This document shows positions 27,901 to 35,451 of a stretch of DNA of 64,000 nt, piece after piece (positions within the stretch are counted from its first letter, which is position 1; each line of letters starts with the position of its first letter). The notes under the pieces are model-generated. The model saw only the letters and a list, made by a program, of their open reading frames with translations, did not search any database and had not been told where the DNA came from. A program made the position numbers and the translations under genes. This DNA is from Bradyrhizobium commune (GTDB lineage Bacteria; Pseudomonadota; Alphaproteobacteria; Rhizobiales; Xanthobacteraceae): contig NZ_CP061379.1 of the NCBI RefSeq assembly GCF_015624505.1, positions 4,154,001 to 4,218,000 of the forward strand, read 5' to 3'.

Positions 27901-28743
27901 CGCTGTCGCGACAGGAGGCGGCGCAACTCCGTTGCGCGGGAAAGTCGGCGGCAAGCCCGCTTCCCTCTTGGAGGCGACGCCGGTTGCTAGCGGTTTCGCG
28001 GTGTCGCCCGCCGACACCGTGACGGTCCCGTCGGGGGCGATCCGGATCGCAAGCTCCGCATCGACGAGATTGAGGCTTTCGGCGCGCAGCTGCCCCGTCA
28101 GCAGCGCCGCACCCGACAGCCTCACCTCGGCCTTTGGCGCGCTGGCAACGATGGCACGGTCGTGATCGCGCACGATGATGTCGCGGATACGCACGGCAAT
28201 GCGAATCCGCCCGGCCCGCTCGATCTGGGTGCCGCCGACCTCGACCGTGTTGCCGTGGCCGATGTTGTCCTCAATGGCGGCGGCGAGCCACGGCGTCGCC
28301 ATATCGAGGTTGATGGGGCCGGCGCCAAGACGCCACCACAGCGCACCAAAACAGCCGACGAAGATGACGATGAGCGTGCCGAGCACGACGGCGAGCCGGC
28401 GAAGCCAGCGTCCGCTCGGCAGCAACCGCCAAAACCACGAGAAACTGTCACCGACACGGAAGCGCGAACTGGAACGCGACAATAGGCGGCGCGCGCGATG
28501 GCCCGCCTCCTCCTCCTGATCGGGATCCCAGTCGGCTTCGTCCCATTCCGGCGGCTCCTGGTGGCCGCCGCGCCGATCGAAATCGCGAGTGTGATCCTGG
28601 GGCGACGTATTCCTTGCCATTGCCTCTCGATACAGGCGCCCGTCGTAGGATTGAGCGCCGCCGGGTCCGCCGCCATCGACGGGGATCGAAGCTCCCCGCC
28701 CCGGCATTGCCGCCATATCTCGGATGTTCCTGCTGTTCGTCAT
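24907..28743 (-). CDS. AsmA-like DUF3971 envelope protein (YhdP/TamB-like)
   Basis: This 1278-residue protein has a disordered cytoplasmic N-terminus of about 115 residues, one membrane anchor (LRRLAVVLGTLIVIFVGCF) and then a very long beta-rich region. The region contains repeated RIRIAVRIRDIIVRDHDRAI-like, LTLLAHLEPPNG-like and DLTSVKLDNILPGW-like strands of the AsmA/DUF3971 kind. It ends with an AsmA C-terminal segment (YPGNQVCMSGTFVPMYGVNN, FGIFLGGGNNEGLIGVTYEV). Relatives in E. coli (YhdP, TamB) form hydrophobic grooves that carry phospholipids between the two membranes, and this gene is inferred to do the same. The start is uncertain because several in-frame Met codons precede the anchor. 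A tiny ORF is coupled to its stop. Confidence 0.85.
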   Translation of the reverse strand: MTNSRNIRDMAAMPGRGASIPVDGGGPGGAQSYDGRLYREAMARNTSPQDHTRDFDRRGGHQEPPEWDEADWDPDQEEEAGHRARRLLSRSSSRFRVGDSFSWFWRLLPSGRWLRRLAVVLGTLIVIFVGCFGALWWRLGAGPINLDMATPWLAAAIEDNIGHGNTVEVGGTQIERAGRIRIAVRIRDIIVRDHDRAIVASAPKAEVRLSGAALLTGQLRAESLNLVDAELAIRIAPDGTVTVSAGDTAKPLATGVASKREAGLPPTFPRNGVAPPPVATAPASPDASQAAPQAIAQNGILQGLDWLDSLSMTGLDGQNLNEIGLKNGNLIVDDQQRGSKWAFENITLSLRRPSHGGVALSVGEEGAHPWSLRATIGPAEYGVRSVDIRADKVSTSNILLALRVKDLTYTADLPLTGELKGELGRDGVPTFFRGKVTIGAGNITDTDTPDYPMAIDSAEINVEWDASRRVLVAPFKILSGANRLTLLAHLEPPNGTTNDWQLGFSGGSILLGGIDNEPPLVFNRIAIGFRFDTDHKRLLLTQADISNGEIGVAGTGAIDYSGEPRLTLGFAGTPMSASALKRMWPTLIVPELRQWVIERIERGTLQRIEVGVNSPTRNLPRKGPPIPDDGLSVNIVASGVAVRPVDGMPVVHDADLKAHVTGRTATVNIGQGIADTPAGRKVTISDFIFEVPDMAPKPSPSRTRFRVDGPVPAAAEMLANDRLSDLSATVVDPNTSKGTFSANIQLGLPVKGELTKADTTYAVTADLNGFAADKLVMNQKLEANNLKIVASNQGYQVKGDVKINGQAASLDYRKPTEGDADVKLQTTLDDASRARLGFDLSPAVSGSVPVKVSGKIAGGPDQTTKLGIEADLTSVKLDNILPGWVKLPGKSSKATFKVVPTAQSTRLEDIVVEGGGASIRGSLEVDPNGDLMNANFPTYSPSDGDKASLKVERGQDGVVRGTMRGDVFDGRGFLKSAISGNSKDDSKSKLKNVDFDVDVKLGAVAGFNGEAMRSVDAKMSKRSGAIRAFSLSGRIGKDTPVAADLRGGRAQGSREVIYLQTNDAGALLRFTDTYTKAQGGQMVVAMEPPTSEPNTSREGLINVRDFTVKGEAQLERVAAGAPNGTPGGVTFNALRAEFTRQNGALTIRDGVVKGPMIGATIEGSIDYPGNQVCMSGTFVPMYGVNNIFGQIPLFGIFLGGGNNEGLIGVTYEVVGTPAAPVMRVNPISAMAPGLFRKIFEFNTGKQNTPIDELPSAQSGDSQTGSARPLSSGCSLVRR

Positions 28744-28911
28744 TTCGCCCCGGGAGCGCGTTCAACGAGCAGTGGGGTGGTGCGTGGAATTCCTTGTAAC
28801 CATACTCCTGCGCCGCCAAACTTGCCCAGCCGAGGGCGCGAATCCGGCATGCCGGACGAGAGCTGCAATACCGCTTTGGTTGACCCGCCGAAAGCGACGA
28901 AAGGAAGGCGT

Positions 28912-29616
28912 ATGTCCAAGAAATCCCGAAAGAAATCGTCCAAAACGTCCTCCGGCAGTCCGACAGCTAAAAAGAAGGCCGCGAAAACGCGGGCATCTGC
29001 TCAAACACGTCCCGCGAAGACAAAGCGGGCGACAACCAGCAAATCAACCAAGCCAACAGCAAAAGCAGCATCGCATAAGGCCGCATCGAAACGGTTAAAA
29101 TCCTCTGAAAAGCCCTCTAAGCCCGCCGCCTCCAAACCTGTCTCTTCCACGCCCGCCCTGGCCGAAGGTCAGAAGGCCCCCACCTTCCATCTGCCCCGCG
29201 ATGGCGGCAGCGTGGTGACGCTCGCCGATTATGCCGGCCAAAAGCTTGTCCTGTTCTTCTATCCCCGCGCCGACACGCCGGGCTGTACCCGCGAGGCGAT
29301 CGACTTCACGCGGCTCAAGGACGCCTTCGCCAAGGCGGGCACGTCCGTGCTCGGCATCTCCGCCGATCCGTTAAAGGCCCAGGAGAAGTTCCGCGACAAG
29401 CACAGCCTCGACATTCCCCTGATCTCGGACGAGCAGCACGAGATGCTGGAGGCCTATGGCGCCTGGGGCGAAAAATCCATGTATGGCAAGAGCTTCCTCG
29501 GGATTCTTCGCACCACGGTGCTGATCGGATCCGACGGCAATGTGGCCAGGGTCTGGCGCAACGTCCGCGTCGATGGCCATGCGGACGAGGTGCTGGCGGC
29601 GGCAACAAGTCTTTAA
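28912..29616 (+). CDS. bcp: Peroxiredoxin (Bcp/PrxQ type) with Lys-rich N-terminal tail
   Basis: The ATG at 28912 follows an AAGGAAGG ribosome site. Residues 1-80 are a Lys/Ala/Ser/Thr-rich tail resembling histone H1 (KKSSKTSSGSPTAKKKAAK and similar). Residues 85-234 are a complete thiol-peroxidase domain with peroxidatic Cys125 in YPRADTPGCTREAIDF. The resolving cysteine usually five residues later in Bcp is absent, and no other cysteine is seen, so it should work as a 1-Cys enzyme needing an outside reductant. The tail could place peroxide defence on DNA or RNA; that is inference. Confidence 0.88.
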   Translation: MSKKSRKKSSKTSSGSPTAKKKAAKTRASAQTRPAKTKRATTSKSTKPTAKAASHKAASKRLKSSEKPSKPAASKPVSSTPALAEGQKAPTFHLPRDGGSVVTLADYAGQKLVLFFYPRADTPGCTREAIDFTRLKDAFAKAGTSVLGISADPLKAQEKFRDKHSLDIPLISDEQHEMLEAYGAWGEKSMYGKSFLGILRTTVLIGSDGNVARVWRNVRVDGHADEVLAAATSL

Positions 29617-29727
29617 CCAGCCCGTTAAATTCGAGCGCTCCCGTTTCCGGAAAATTAACCATGACCGGCCCAGATTGCTGCGGCAATTGAGCCGCAAGGA
29701 ACCGTTCCGACCGGCGCGGGAGTGCCG

Positions 29728-31092
29728 ATGTCGAAAAGTTCTGCCCAATATTCGCAGTACCCCCAGCATCATCCCCACGACCACGGACGGGCCTTCAATC
29801 GTCGTCCGGCCGCCGCAGTTGCCGCCGCCATTCCCCTGCCCGCGACCGACGATGCCTACACTATCGTGCATCACGGCAAGCAGGTTCGCCTGGGGCCCGT
29901 GGTGTTCTGGATCGTGGTCGGCACCGTCGTTCTGCTCGGAGTATGGTCGGCAGCGACGGCTACCTATTTCGCGTTCCGCGACGATGTCCTGACCCGACTG
30001 ATCGCCCGCCAGGCCGAGATGCAATATGCCTATGAGGACCGCATCGCCGAGCTGCGTGCCAAGGTCGACCGCACGACCAGCCGTCAGCTGCTCGACCAGG
30101 AGCAGTTCGACCAGAAGCTCGACCAGATCATGAAGCGCCAGACGGCGCTGGAGTCCCGGGCCACGGCGCTCGGCGCCATGCCTGACGTCACCGGATCGAT
30201 CCCCCGCTCGACGCCGCAGCGTGGCGATGCGCCCCAGACGACGACGCAAGGCACGCCAAAACCGTCGCCAATCAGCGACACCGTGATTTTCGTGGCGCCG
30301 CCCGATCGCGAAGCCCGACTCGAATCGCGCGCGCCAACCGTGGTCGCGCCAACAGTCAGTCAATTCGCCAACAACCAGGGGTTTGACAACGTCCTGGTCC
30401 GACTGACGAGCTCGCTTGACCAGGTCGAGCGCCGCCAGATCGCGGCGCTCAGCGCTGTCGAGGAAGGCATGGATGCCCGCATGCGGCGGATGCGCGGCGT
30501 GGTCAGCGACCTCGGTTTGAACATGGCCAGCCTCGAGGCCGCCGTGCCACGGACCGCGATGGGCGGACCTTTTGTCCCCGTCAAACTCAATGCCAATGCG
30601 GGGCCGTTCGAGAAGCAGCTCTATCGTATCAACCTCACCCGCGCCGACATGGACCGGCTCAACCGCACACTGGCGCTCGTGCCCTATCGCAAACCCGTCA
30701 TCGGCGAGGTCGAGTTCACCTCCGGTTTCGGCGTGCGCAGCGATCCCTTCCTCGGCCGCCCCGCGATGCACACCGGTCTCGACTTCCGCGCCTCGACCGG
30801 CGATCCCGTACGCGTCACTGCGAACGGCAAGGTGGTCTCGGCCGGCTGGTCCGGCGGCTATGGCCGTATGGTCGAGGTCGACCACGGCAACGGGCTCTCG
30901 ACCCGCTATGGCCATCTCTCCGAGATCAGCGTCAAGGTCGGCGAGGTCGTGAAGATCGGCCAAGTTGTCGGCCTCGTCGGCTCGACCGGCCGTTCGACCG
31001 GCCCGCATCTGCATTACGAAACCCGCATCGACGGCGAAGCGGTCGATCCGCAGAAATTTTTGCGCGCCGGTGTGCGCCTGAGCGCGGGCTAG
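29728..31092 (+). CDS. M23 family metallopeptidase, membrane-anchored
   Basis: The ATG at 29728 has GGGAG five bases upstream. A His-rich cytoplasmic stretch is followed by one membrane segment (GPVVFWIVVGTVVLLGVWSA, about residues 58-80), a coiled-coil region (about 85-145) and a linker. The peptidase domain follows at about residues 330-450, with zinc ligands in AMHTGLDFRAS (His, Asp) and TGPHLHYETRIDG (HxH). Such LytM/M23 proteins cut peptide cross-links in peptidoglycan or activate amidases at the septum. Both H-x3-D and HxH are intact, so it should be catalytic. An AMIN-domain amidase is encoded elsewhere in the window (46995-48299). Confidence 0.92.
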   Translation: MSKSSAQYSQYPQHHPHDHGRAFNRRPAAAVAAAIPLPATDDAYTIVHHGKQVRLGPVVFWIVVGTVVLLGVWSAATATYFAFRDDVLTRLIARQAEMQYAYEDRIAELRAKVDRTTSRQLLDQEQFDQKLDQIMKRQTALESRATALGAMPDVTGSIPRSTPQRGDAPQTTTQGTPKPSPISDTVIFVAPPDREARLESRAPTVVAPTVSQFANNQGFDNVLVRLTSSLDQVERRQIAALSAVEEGMDARMRRMRGVVSDLGLNMASLEAAVPRTAMGGPFVPVKLNANAGPFEKQLYRINLTRADMDRLNRTLALVPYRKPVIGEVEFTSGFGVRSDPFLGRPAMHTGLDFRASTGDPVRVTANGKVVSAGWSGGYGRMVEVDHGNGLSTRYGHLSEISVKVGEVVKIGQVVGLVGSTGRSTGPHLHYETRIDGEAVDPQKFLRAGVRLSAG

Positions 31093-31125
31093 GCCCGCGT
31101 CGCTCTGTTGCGGCGGACACGGCCT

Positions 31126-32325
31126 TTAGCGCCGGCCGCCGCCCATCCCGCCTCCGGGACCACCAAAGCCGCCACCACCCATTCCACCGCCGGGGCCCAT
31201 CGGCCCGCCGCCGGGCGTGCCAAATCCGCCGGGGCCTGACGGGCCACTCGGGCCCGGCGGCGCGGAGCCGGGATTTGCACCCGGGCCCGATCCCGGCGCA
31301 GGTGCGCCAGTCGGACCGGGCTGAGTGCCGCTCGGCGCGGGCGTGGTGCGGTTCGGATGCAGGATGGAGCCGCCGCCGGGCGACCGGTTGGGATTGCTGC
31401 CGCCGCCCGGCGCCTGCGATCCCGGCACCTGGCTGATGGCCTGCGCCGAATCGATCTGAAGGCCGCGCGAACGATCGAACATGCCATTGACCACCATGCG
31501 TGCTTCGCCCGCCGCCGGCCCGAATCGCGAGCTGTCATGAGCGATCAGTCCGGAACCGAGCTGAAGGCTCGAGCCCGCACGCTGCACATAGGCCTCGATC
31601 GAGAGCCGGCTGGCGCCGACGAGATCCGAGAAATCGTCGATGCGCGTGCGCGCGGCCTGCATCGCGCCCTGGCTTGCGCTGCCTTCGATCTGGACGCGCT
31701 GGCCCGCGAGCAAGGGATCCACGCCGTTCAATTTCAGCCCGCCGATATGCAGGCCGTTCGGCCCGCGCTCGACGAGACCCGTGACGCGTTCGGCGGCGTT
31801 CTGGCGTTGCTCGACCAGGCTTGCGACGATGACGCCATCGGTGCGGCGCAGGCCAAAGACCGCAACTTGCGTGCCCGCGCGCAGCTTGCTCTCCTTGCCG
31901 CTCGCAACGACCTTCTGGCCGAGCACCGTGAGCTCGTTGCCCTTCACCGATTCGATCGGCCCCGAGACCTCGCTCGCGATCGCGATGTTGCGGGTGACGA
32001 GCGTGCCGTCGGCCTGCCGCATCGCGACCACGCGCGCGAGCTGGCCGATGCGCAGGGCCTTGGGCGTTGCCGCCTCGCCGTCGATTCGGACCGGCACGTC
32101 GCTCGCATAGGTCACGCGCTCGCCGTTGACGTAGATGCTGCCGAACCGCTGGATCACGCCGACGATGCCGGTGCCGCCGATGCCGTGATCATCGCCGCGC
32201 GTGATCCCGGTGCCGCCGATGCCCTGGTCGGTGCCGCGCTTGACCTGCGCCCGCGCAATGGCGGTTCCGGCGAGCCAGAATCCAGTTAGCAGCAGACGGC
32301 GCGAGATCAGCGGCGGCCGGCTCAT
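31126..32325 (-). CDS. DUF5666 protein with signal sequence and Gly/Pro-rich tail
   Basis: The N-terminus (SRRLLLTGFWLAGTAIARAQ) looks like a Tat-type or basic Sec signal. Residues about 45-280 contain repeated small beta-barrel-like units of the DUF5666 family (GSIYVNGERVTYASDVPVRI, IGQLARVVAMRQADGTLV, GNELTVLGQKVVAS). The last 115 residues are Gly/Pro/Ser-rich and disordered, ending GGFGGPGGGMGGGRR. The protein should be periplasmic or surface-exposed; its function is unknown. Its ATG overlaps the stop of the upstream DUF6502 gene by four bases, a gene pair seen together in other proteobacteria. Confidence 0.82.
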   Translation of the reverse strand: MSRPPLISRRLLLTGFWLAGTAIARAQVKRGTDQGIGGTGITRGDDHGIGGTGIVGVIQRFGSIYVNGERVTYASDVPVRIDGEAATPKALRIGQLARVVAMRQADGTLVTRNIAIASEVSGPIESVKGNELTVLGQKVVASGKESKLRAGTQVAVFGLRRTDGVIVASLVEQRQNAAERVTGLVERGPNGLHIGGLKLNGVDPLLAGQRVQIEGSASQGAMQAARTRIDDFSDLVGASRLSIEAYVQRAGSSLQLGSGLIAHDSSRFGPAAGEARMVVNGMFDRSRGLQIDSAQAISQVPGSQAPGGGSNPNRSPGGGSILHPNRTTPAPSGTQPGPTGAPAPGSGPGANPGSAPPGPSGPSGPGGFGTPGGGPMGPGGGMGGGGFGGPGGGMGGGRR

Positions 32326-33224
32326 GCGGAACCGCCCTCTTTGCCGCCGTCCTTCCTGCCCTCCTTGGCTCCTTCCTTGCCGTCACCGTCCTCGTCGGCA
32401 TCTTCGCTGTAGATGTAGATACCGAAATTCCAGCGGGCGTCTCCGCCCTTGTCCTTGGCGAGCGCGCGATTCGCCTCGCGGTTGGCGGTCTTGAGCGCGT
32501 CCATCGCGAGCTCGCGCGAGCGCGCCTCGAGGCGCTTGGCAAGCTTCGGCGAGATGTTGTTGTAATGCACCGCGCGTTCGAGGAAACGCGGTGCCGGCCC
32601 CGAGACATTCTCGGCGGCCGCGGCGATGTGGTCGTGCAGATTGCGGCCGAGATAGTGCCATTTGCTGTCGTCCGCACCGCTTGGAACGAAGGCCGCCTCC
32701 ACCAGCTCGATTTCGTCGGCCGCGTTGATGGTGACGAGCTTGCGGTCGACCCATTCGTCGAGCACCGCGCGCGGGCGCACGTCCTTGGTCACAGAGGCGA
32801 CGAGCTGCTCGAACGACGGCGCATCGCCCTCGGCGGTGCGCGGGAGCGCCAGCGGCTCGCCCTTCGAATCGGTGAATTCGGGTGCCGCGAGCCAGCGCGC
32901 GATCACGGCGCTCGTCAGCGAGACCGCCGCAGGCGCCTCGTGCACGGGCGCGCCGGCACCGCGCAGCCGCGCCACCTCCTTGCGATGGATGCCGGTGAGC
33001 AGGCTGACCCGGCTGTCGGTCTGCTCCTTGTCTTCGAGCGCGAAATCATGCTCGGCGACGTTGACGAAGAGCTCGCGGAGCAATTGCGCCAGCGCCGGGA
33101 ACGTCATGCCGCTGCGGATGCACAGCCGGACCAACGGGCGCAGCAGCCGCGCCAGCGGCGCGTGCAGCTTTGCGGCGGCATTCGGCTCTGGCGCCGCCGC
33201 TTTGGGCCCGGACTTGGCATTCAT
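32322..33224 (-). CDS. DUF6502 family protein
   Basis: This 300-residue soluble protein of the DUF6502 family starts near MNAKSGPKAAAPEPN (ATG at 33224). An alternative ATG at 33245 adds seven residues, and neither has a clear ribosome site. Residues about 35-95 (PLVRLCIRSGMTFPALAQLL, then DSRVSLLTGIHRKEVARLRG) read like a winged-helix DNA-binding unit. The C-terminus is Lys/Glu/Gly-rich. The function is unknown. It is translationally coupled to the exported DUF5666 protein and divergent from the polysaccharide locus. It could therefore be an autoregulator acting on the repeat-rich region between them. Confidence 0.8.
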   Translation of the reverse strand: MNAKSGPKAAAPEPNAAAKLHAPLARLLRPLVRLCIRSGMTFPALAQLLRELFVNVAEHDFALEDKEQTDSRVSLLTGIHRKEVARLRGAGAPVHEAPAAVSLTSAVIARWLAAPEFTDSKGEPLALPRTAEGDAPSFEQLVASVTKDVRPRAVLDEWVDRKLVTINAADEIELVEAAFVPSGADDSKWHYLGRNLHDHIAAAAENVSGPAPRFLERAVHYNNISPKLAKRLEARSRELAMDALKTANREANRALAKDKGGDARWNFGIYIYSEDADEDGDGKEGAKEGRKDGGKEGGSA

Positions 33225-33248
33225 GTCTGAATTGTAGCGATGCATCGC

Positions 33249-33304
33249 GTGGGACACAATCCCACTTTTTCCCATTTGGCGATTGACGTGGTAAATTTTC
33301 CCAC
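33249..33304. promoter_or_regulatory. Phased TCCCA half-sites in the divergent control region
   Basis: A perfect inverted repeat GTGGGA-CACAA-TCCCAC lies at 33249-33265. Further TTCCCAT and TTCCCAC copies follow, with CCCA beginning at 33261, 33271 and 33300, that is 10 and 29 bases apart, close to whole helical turns. The last copy lies inside the spacer of the plus-strand promoter, and a GTGG at 33288 faces it. This looks like a cooperative repressor-binding array. Confidence 0.5.
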
Positions 33305-33311
33305 ATATACG
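33283..33311 (+). promoter_or_regulatory. Sigma70-type promoter of the polysaccharide locus
   Basis: TTGACG (33283-33288) and TATACG (33306-33311) are exactly 17 bases apart. Transcription would start near 33318, giving a leader of about 32 bases before the small gene at 33350. Confidence 0.65.
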
Positions 33312-33349
33312 GGACGGCACTGAGGGCGCGATTTGAAGGGACATTGACC

Positions 33350-33514
33350 ATGGCCAACCGCTTGGCCCGCATCTCCAGTTCGCCGCGTGCGATGCCAATG
33401 CGCGACCGGAGCCGTCACGGCCTGGTCGAGCCGATGCTGCCGGCGCTCGTGCGCGGCGTGATCTTCATCTCGGTGCTGGCCGCGCCGTTCGTCGCCGCTC
33501 TTCTCGCAGGTTGA
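33350..33514 (+). CDS. 54-residue single-span membrane protein, first gene of glycan locus
   Basis: The ATG at 33350 has GAAGGG nine bases upstream and a good promoter 40 bases further up. The protein has a basic, Met/Arg-rich N-terminal half (MANRLARISSSPRAMPMRDR), then GLVEPMLPALVRG and one hydrophobic segment (VIFISVLAAPFVAALLAG) that runs to the C-terminus. Topology rules put the basic half in the cytoplasm. It ends nine bases before the ATG of the glycosyltransferase-permease gene, so the two are almost certainly co-transcribed. No family is recognised. It may be an assembly or regulatory subunit of the exporter. Confidence 0.65.
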   Translation: MANRLARISSSPRAMPMRDRSRHGLVEPMLPALVRGVIFISVLAAPFVAALLAG

Positions 33515-33522
33515 TCGCCACC

Positions 33523-35448
33523 ATGAATACTGCCAGCGATTCCCCGCGCCGCCCGTCGGTGCTGCACGTCTTCAAGATCTACTATCCCGACCTGTTCGGC
33601 GGCACGCTGACGGTGATCCGCAACATCTGCGCCAGTCTGAAAGAGAGCTTCGCATCTGCGGTGCTGGTCTGCTCGGACAAGGGCGAGAGCCGCGGGGCCG
33701 TTGACGAGGCCGAGGTCGAACGCGTCCGCTCGTTCGGCAATGTGCTGTCGCTGCCGGCCGCTCCCGCCTATCCCTTGCGGCTGTGGCAGAGGATCGCCGA
33801 GCACGACCTGATCGCGCTGCACGCGCCCTTCCCGCTCGCCGACCTCGTGTTCGCCCTCGGGTTCGGCCGCAAGCGGCCGCTGGTCGTGCACTGGCACGCC
33901 GATATCGTCACCCATGCCGGCCTGCGCTGGTTCATCCAACCGCTGATGCGGCGAACGCTGCGGCTTGCCAAAGCGATCATCGTCTCCGACGGCGTGCTCA
34001 TCGAAGAGACGCCGCTGCTGCGGGAATTCGAAGAGAAATGCCACGTCGTGCCGTTCGGCATCGACACCACGGTTTACGACTGGCCGAAGATCGAGCCGCA
34101 TCATGTCAACGATCGCGGCCGGCTCGTGCTCGCCTGCGGCCGGCTCGTGCCCTACAAAGGCTTCGACGTGCTGATCCGCGCCGCCGTCAACCGTGCGTTC
34201 GAGGTCTGGATCATCGGCGAAGGCGCCGAGCGGCCCCGGCTCGAGCAGCTGATCCGTGAGCTCGGCCTTGGCGACCGCGTCCGCCTGCTCGGCTCCGTCA
34301 ACGATTGCGAGCGCATCAAGCTGATGTGTCTCGCCGACGTCTTCGTGATGCCGTCCGTTACCAACGCCGAGACGTTTGGCCTTGTTCAGCTCGAGGCCAT
34401 GGCCGCCGGTCGCCCCGTCGTAAACACTGCGCTCGACACCGCAGTGCCGCGCGTCGCGCGTCATGGGATGGAAGCGATCACCGTGCCGCCGGGCGATGCC
34501 GAGAAGCTCGGCGAGGCCATCGAGACGTTGATCCGCGATCCCGAGCGCCGCCGCCGCATGGGGCTCTCGGCCCGGACCCGCGCCGTGACCCGCTATTCCG
34601 CCACGGCCTTCAGGGAGGGCATGGAGAGCATCTATCGCGCAGCCGTCGCCGCTCCTTCCGACCAGAGGGCCGTCGTCGGCGAGCCGCCGCAAGCGACCGG
34701 CTGGTTCGACAGCGTCCGGATCGCCGCCACGCTGGCGTGGTCGGACATGCGCCACCGCTATGTGCGCTCGCTGCTCGGTCCGTTCTGGATGTCGCTCCAG
34801 ATGGCGATCGTGGTCGCCGTGCTCGGCTCGGTGATCGGCCAGTTGTCGAATGCCGACATGCTGGCGCGCCTGCCCATGCTCGCGCTGTCGATGACGGCCT
34901 GGACCTTCCTCAACAGCGTCGTGCTCGATGCCACAACCGCGCTCCAGAACTCCGCAAGCCTGATCCGCGATCGCGCGCTGCCGCCCGTGATCTTCCTCCT
35001 GCAATGCACGTTCCGCCAGGGATTGTTCGCGCTGCATAATGCCTGCGTGCCGCTGCTGCTCTGGCTCGTGCTCACGCCGCACGACCTCTCTGGCGCGCTT
35101 GCCGCCCTGCCCGGTCTGCTGCTGTTCGTGACCTGCACTTTCGCCCTCAGCCTCGTCCTCGGCGCGCTCGCGACGCGTTATCGCGACCTCAAGCCGATCA
35201 TCGAATCGACGCTGATGCTCGCCTTCCTCGCCTCGCCCGTGATCTGGTCTGCCGAGATGATCAATCACCGCTCGACCGTGATGCGGCTCAATCCGCTGAC
35301 CCATCTGTTCGCGGTGTGGCGCGAGCCGCTCGCTGGCGGCCATGTCGATACGACCAGCATCGTCTACGTCCTGGTGGCGCTGGCGCTCCTGATCGGCGCG
35401 AGCGTGCTGACGCTGGTCCATCTGCGCAAAGCGGCGTTCTGGATCTGA
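33523..35448 (+). CDS. GT4 glycosyltransferase fused to Wzm-type ABC permease
   Basis: Two complete domains are joined in one frame of 641 residues. Residues about 12-370 are a GT-B fold glycosyltransferase of family 4: FKIYYPDLFGGTLTVIRNI at the start, LACGRLVPYKGFDVLIRAA for the donor domain and the E-x7-E motif ETFGLVQLE. After a linker of about 20 residues, residues 394-641 form an ABC-2 permease of the O-antigen exporter type (SDMRHRYVRSLLGPFWMSLQ and six membrane segments, ending LVHLRKAAFWI). The fused protein could add a sugar at the inner face and pass the glycan into the channel. The ATP-binding partner follows after three bases. I do not know this fusion from characterised systems. 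Confidence 0.88.
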   Translation: MNTASDSPRRPSVLHVFKIYYPDLFGGTLTVIRNICASLKESFASAVLVCSDKGESRGAVDEAEVERVRSFGNVLSLPAAPAYPLRLWQRIAEHDLIALHAPFPLADLVFALGFGRKRPLVVHWHADIVTHAGLRWFIQPLMRRTLRLAKAIIVSDGVLIEETPLLREFEEKCHVVPFGIDTTVYDWPKIEPHHVNDRGRLVLACGRLVPYKGFDVLIRAAVNRAFEVWIIGEGAERPRLEQLIRELGLGDRVRLLGSVNDCERIKLMCLADVFVMPSVTNAETFGLVQLEAMAAGRPVVNTALDTAVPRVARHGMEAITVPPGDAEKLGEAIETLIRDPERRRRMGLSARTRAVTRYSATAFREGMESIYRAAVAAPSDQRAVVGEPPQATGWFDSVRIAATLAWSDMRHRYVRSLLGPFWMSLQMAIVVAVLGSVIGQLSNADMLARLPMLALSMTAWTFLNSVVLDATTALQNSASLIRDRALPPVIFLLQCTFRQGLFALHNACVPLLLWLVLTPHDLSGALAALPGLLLFVTCTFALSLVLGALATRYRDLKPIIESTLMLAFLASPVIWSAEMINHRSTVMRLNPLTHLFAVWREPLAGGHVDTTSIVYVLVALALLIGASVLTLVHLRKAAFWI

Positions 35449-35451
35449 CCA

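Noticed and set aside
26035..27990. 651-residue plus-strand frame inside the AsmA-like gene
   Set aside because: Antisense shadow with no recognisable domain.
33511..33522. TTG at 33511 as the start of the glycosyltransferase-permease gene
   Set aside because: It has no Shine-Dalgarno sequence and overlaps the small gene's stop; the ATG at 33523 is more likely.
33415..35421. 668-residue minus-strand frame opposite the GT-permease fusion
   Set aside because: Arg/His/Gln-rich shadow; the plus strand carries clear GT4 and ABC-2 motifs.
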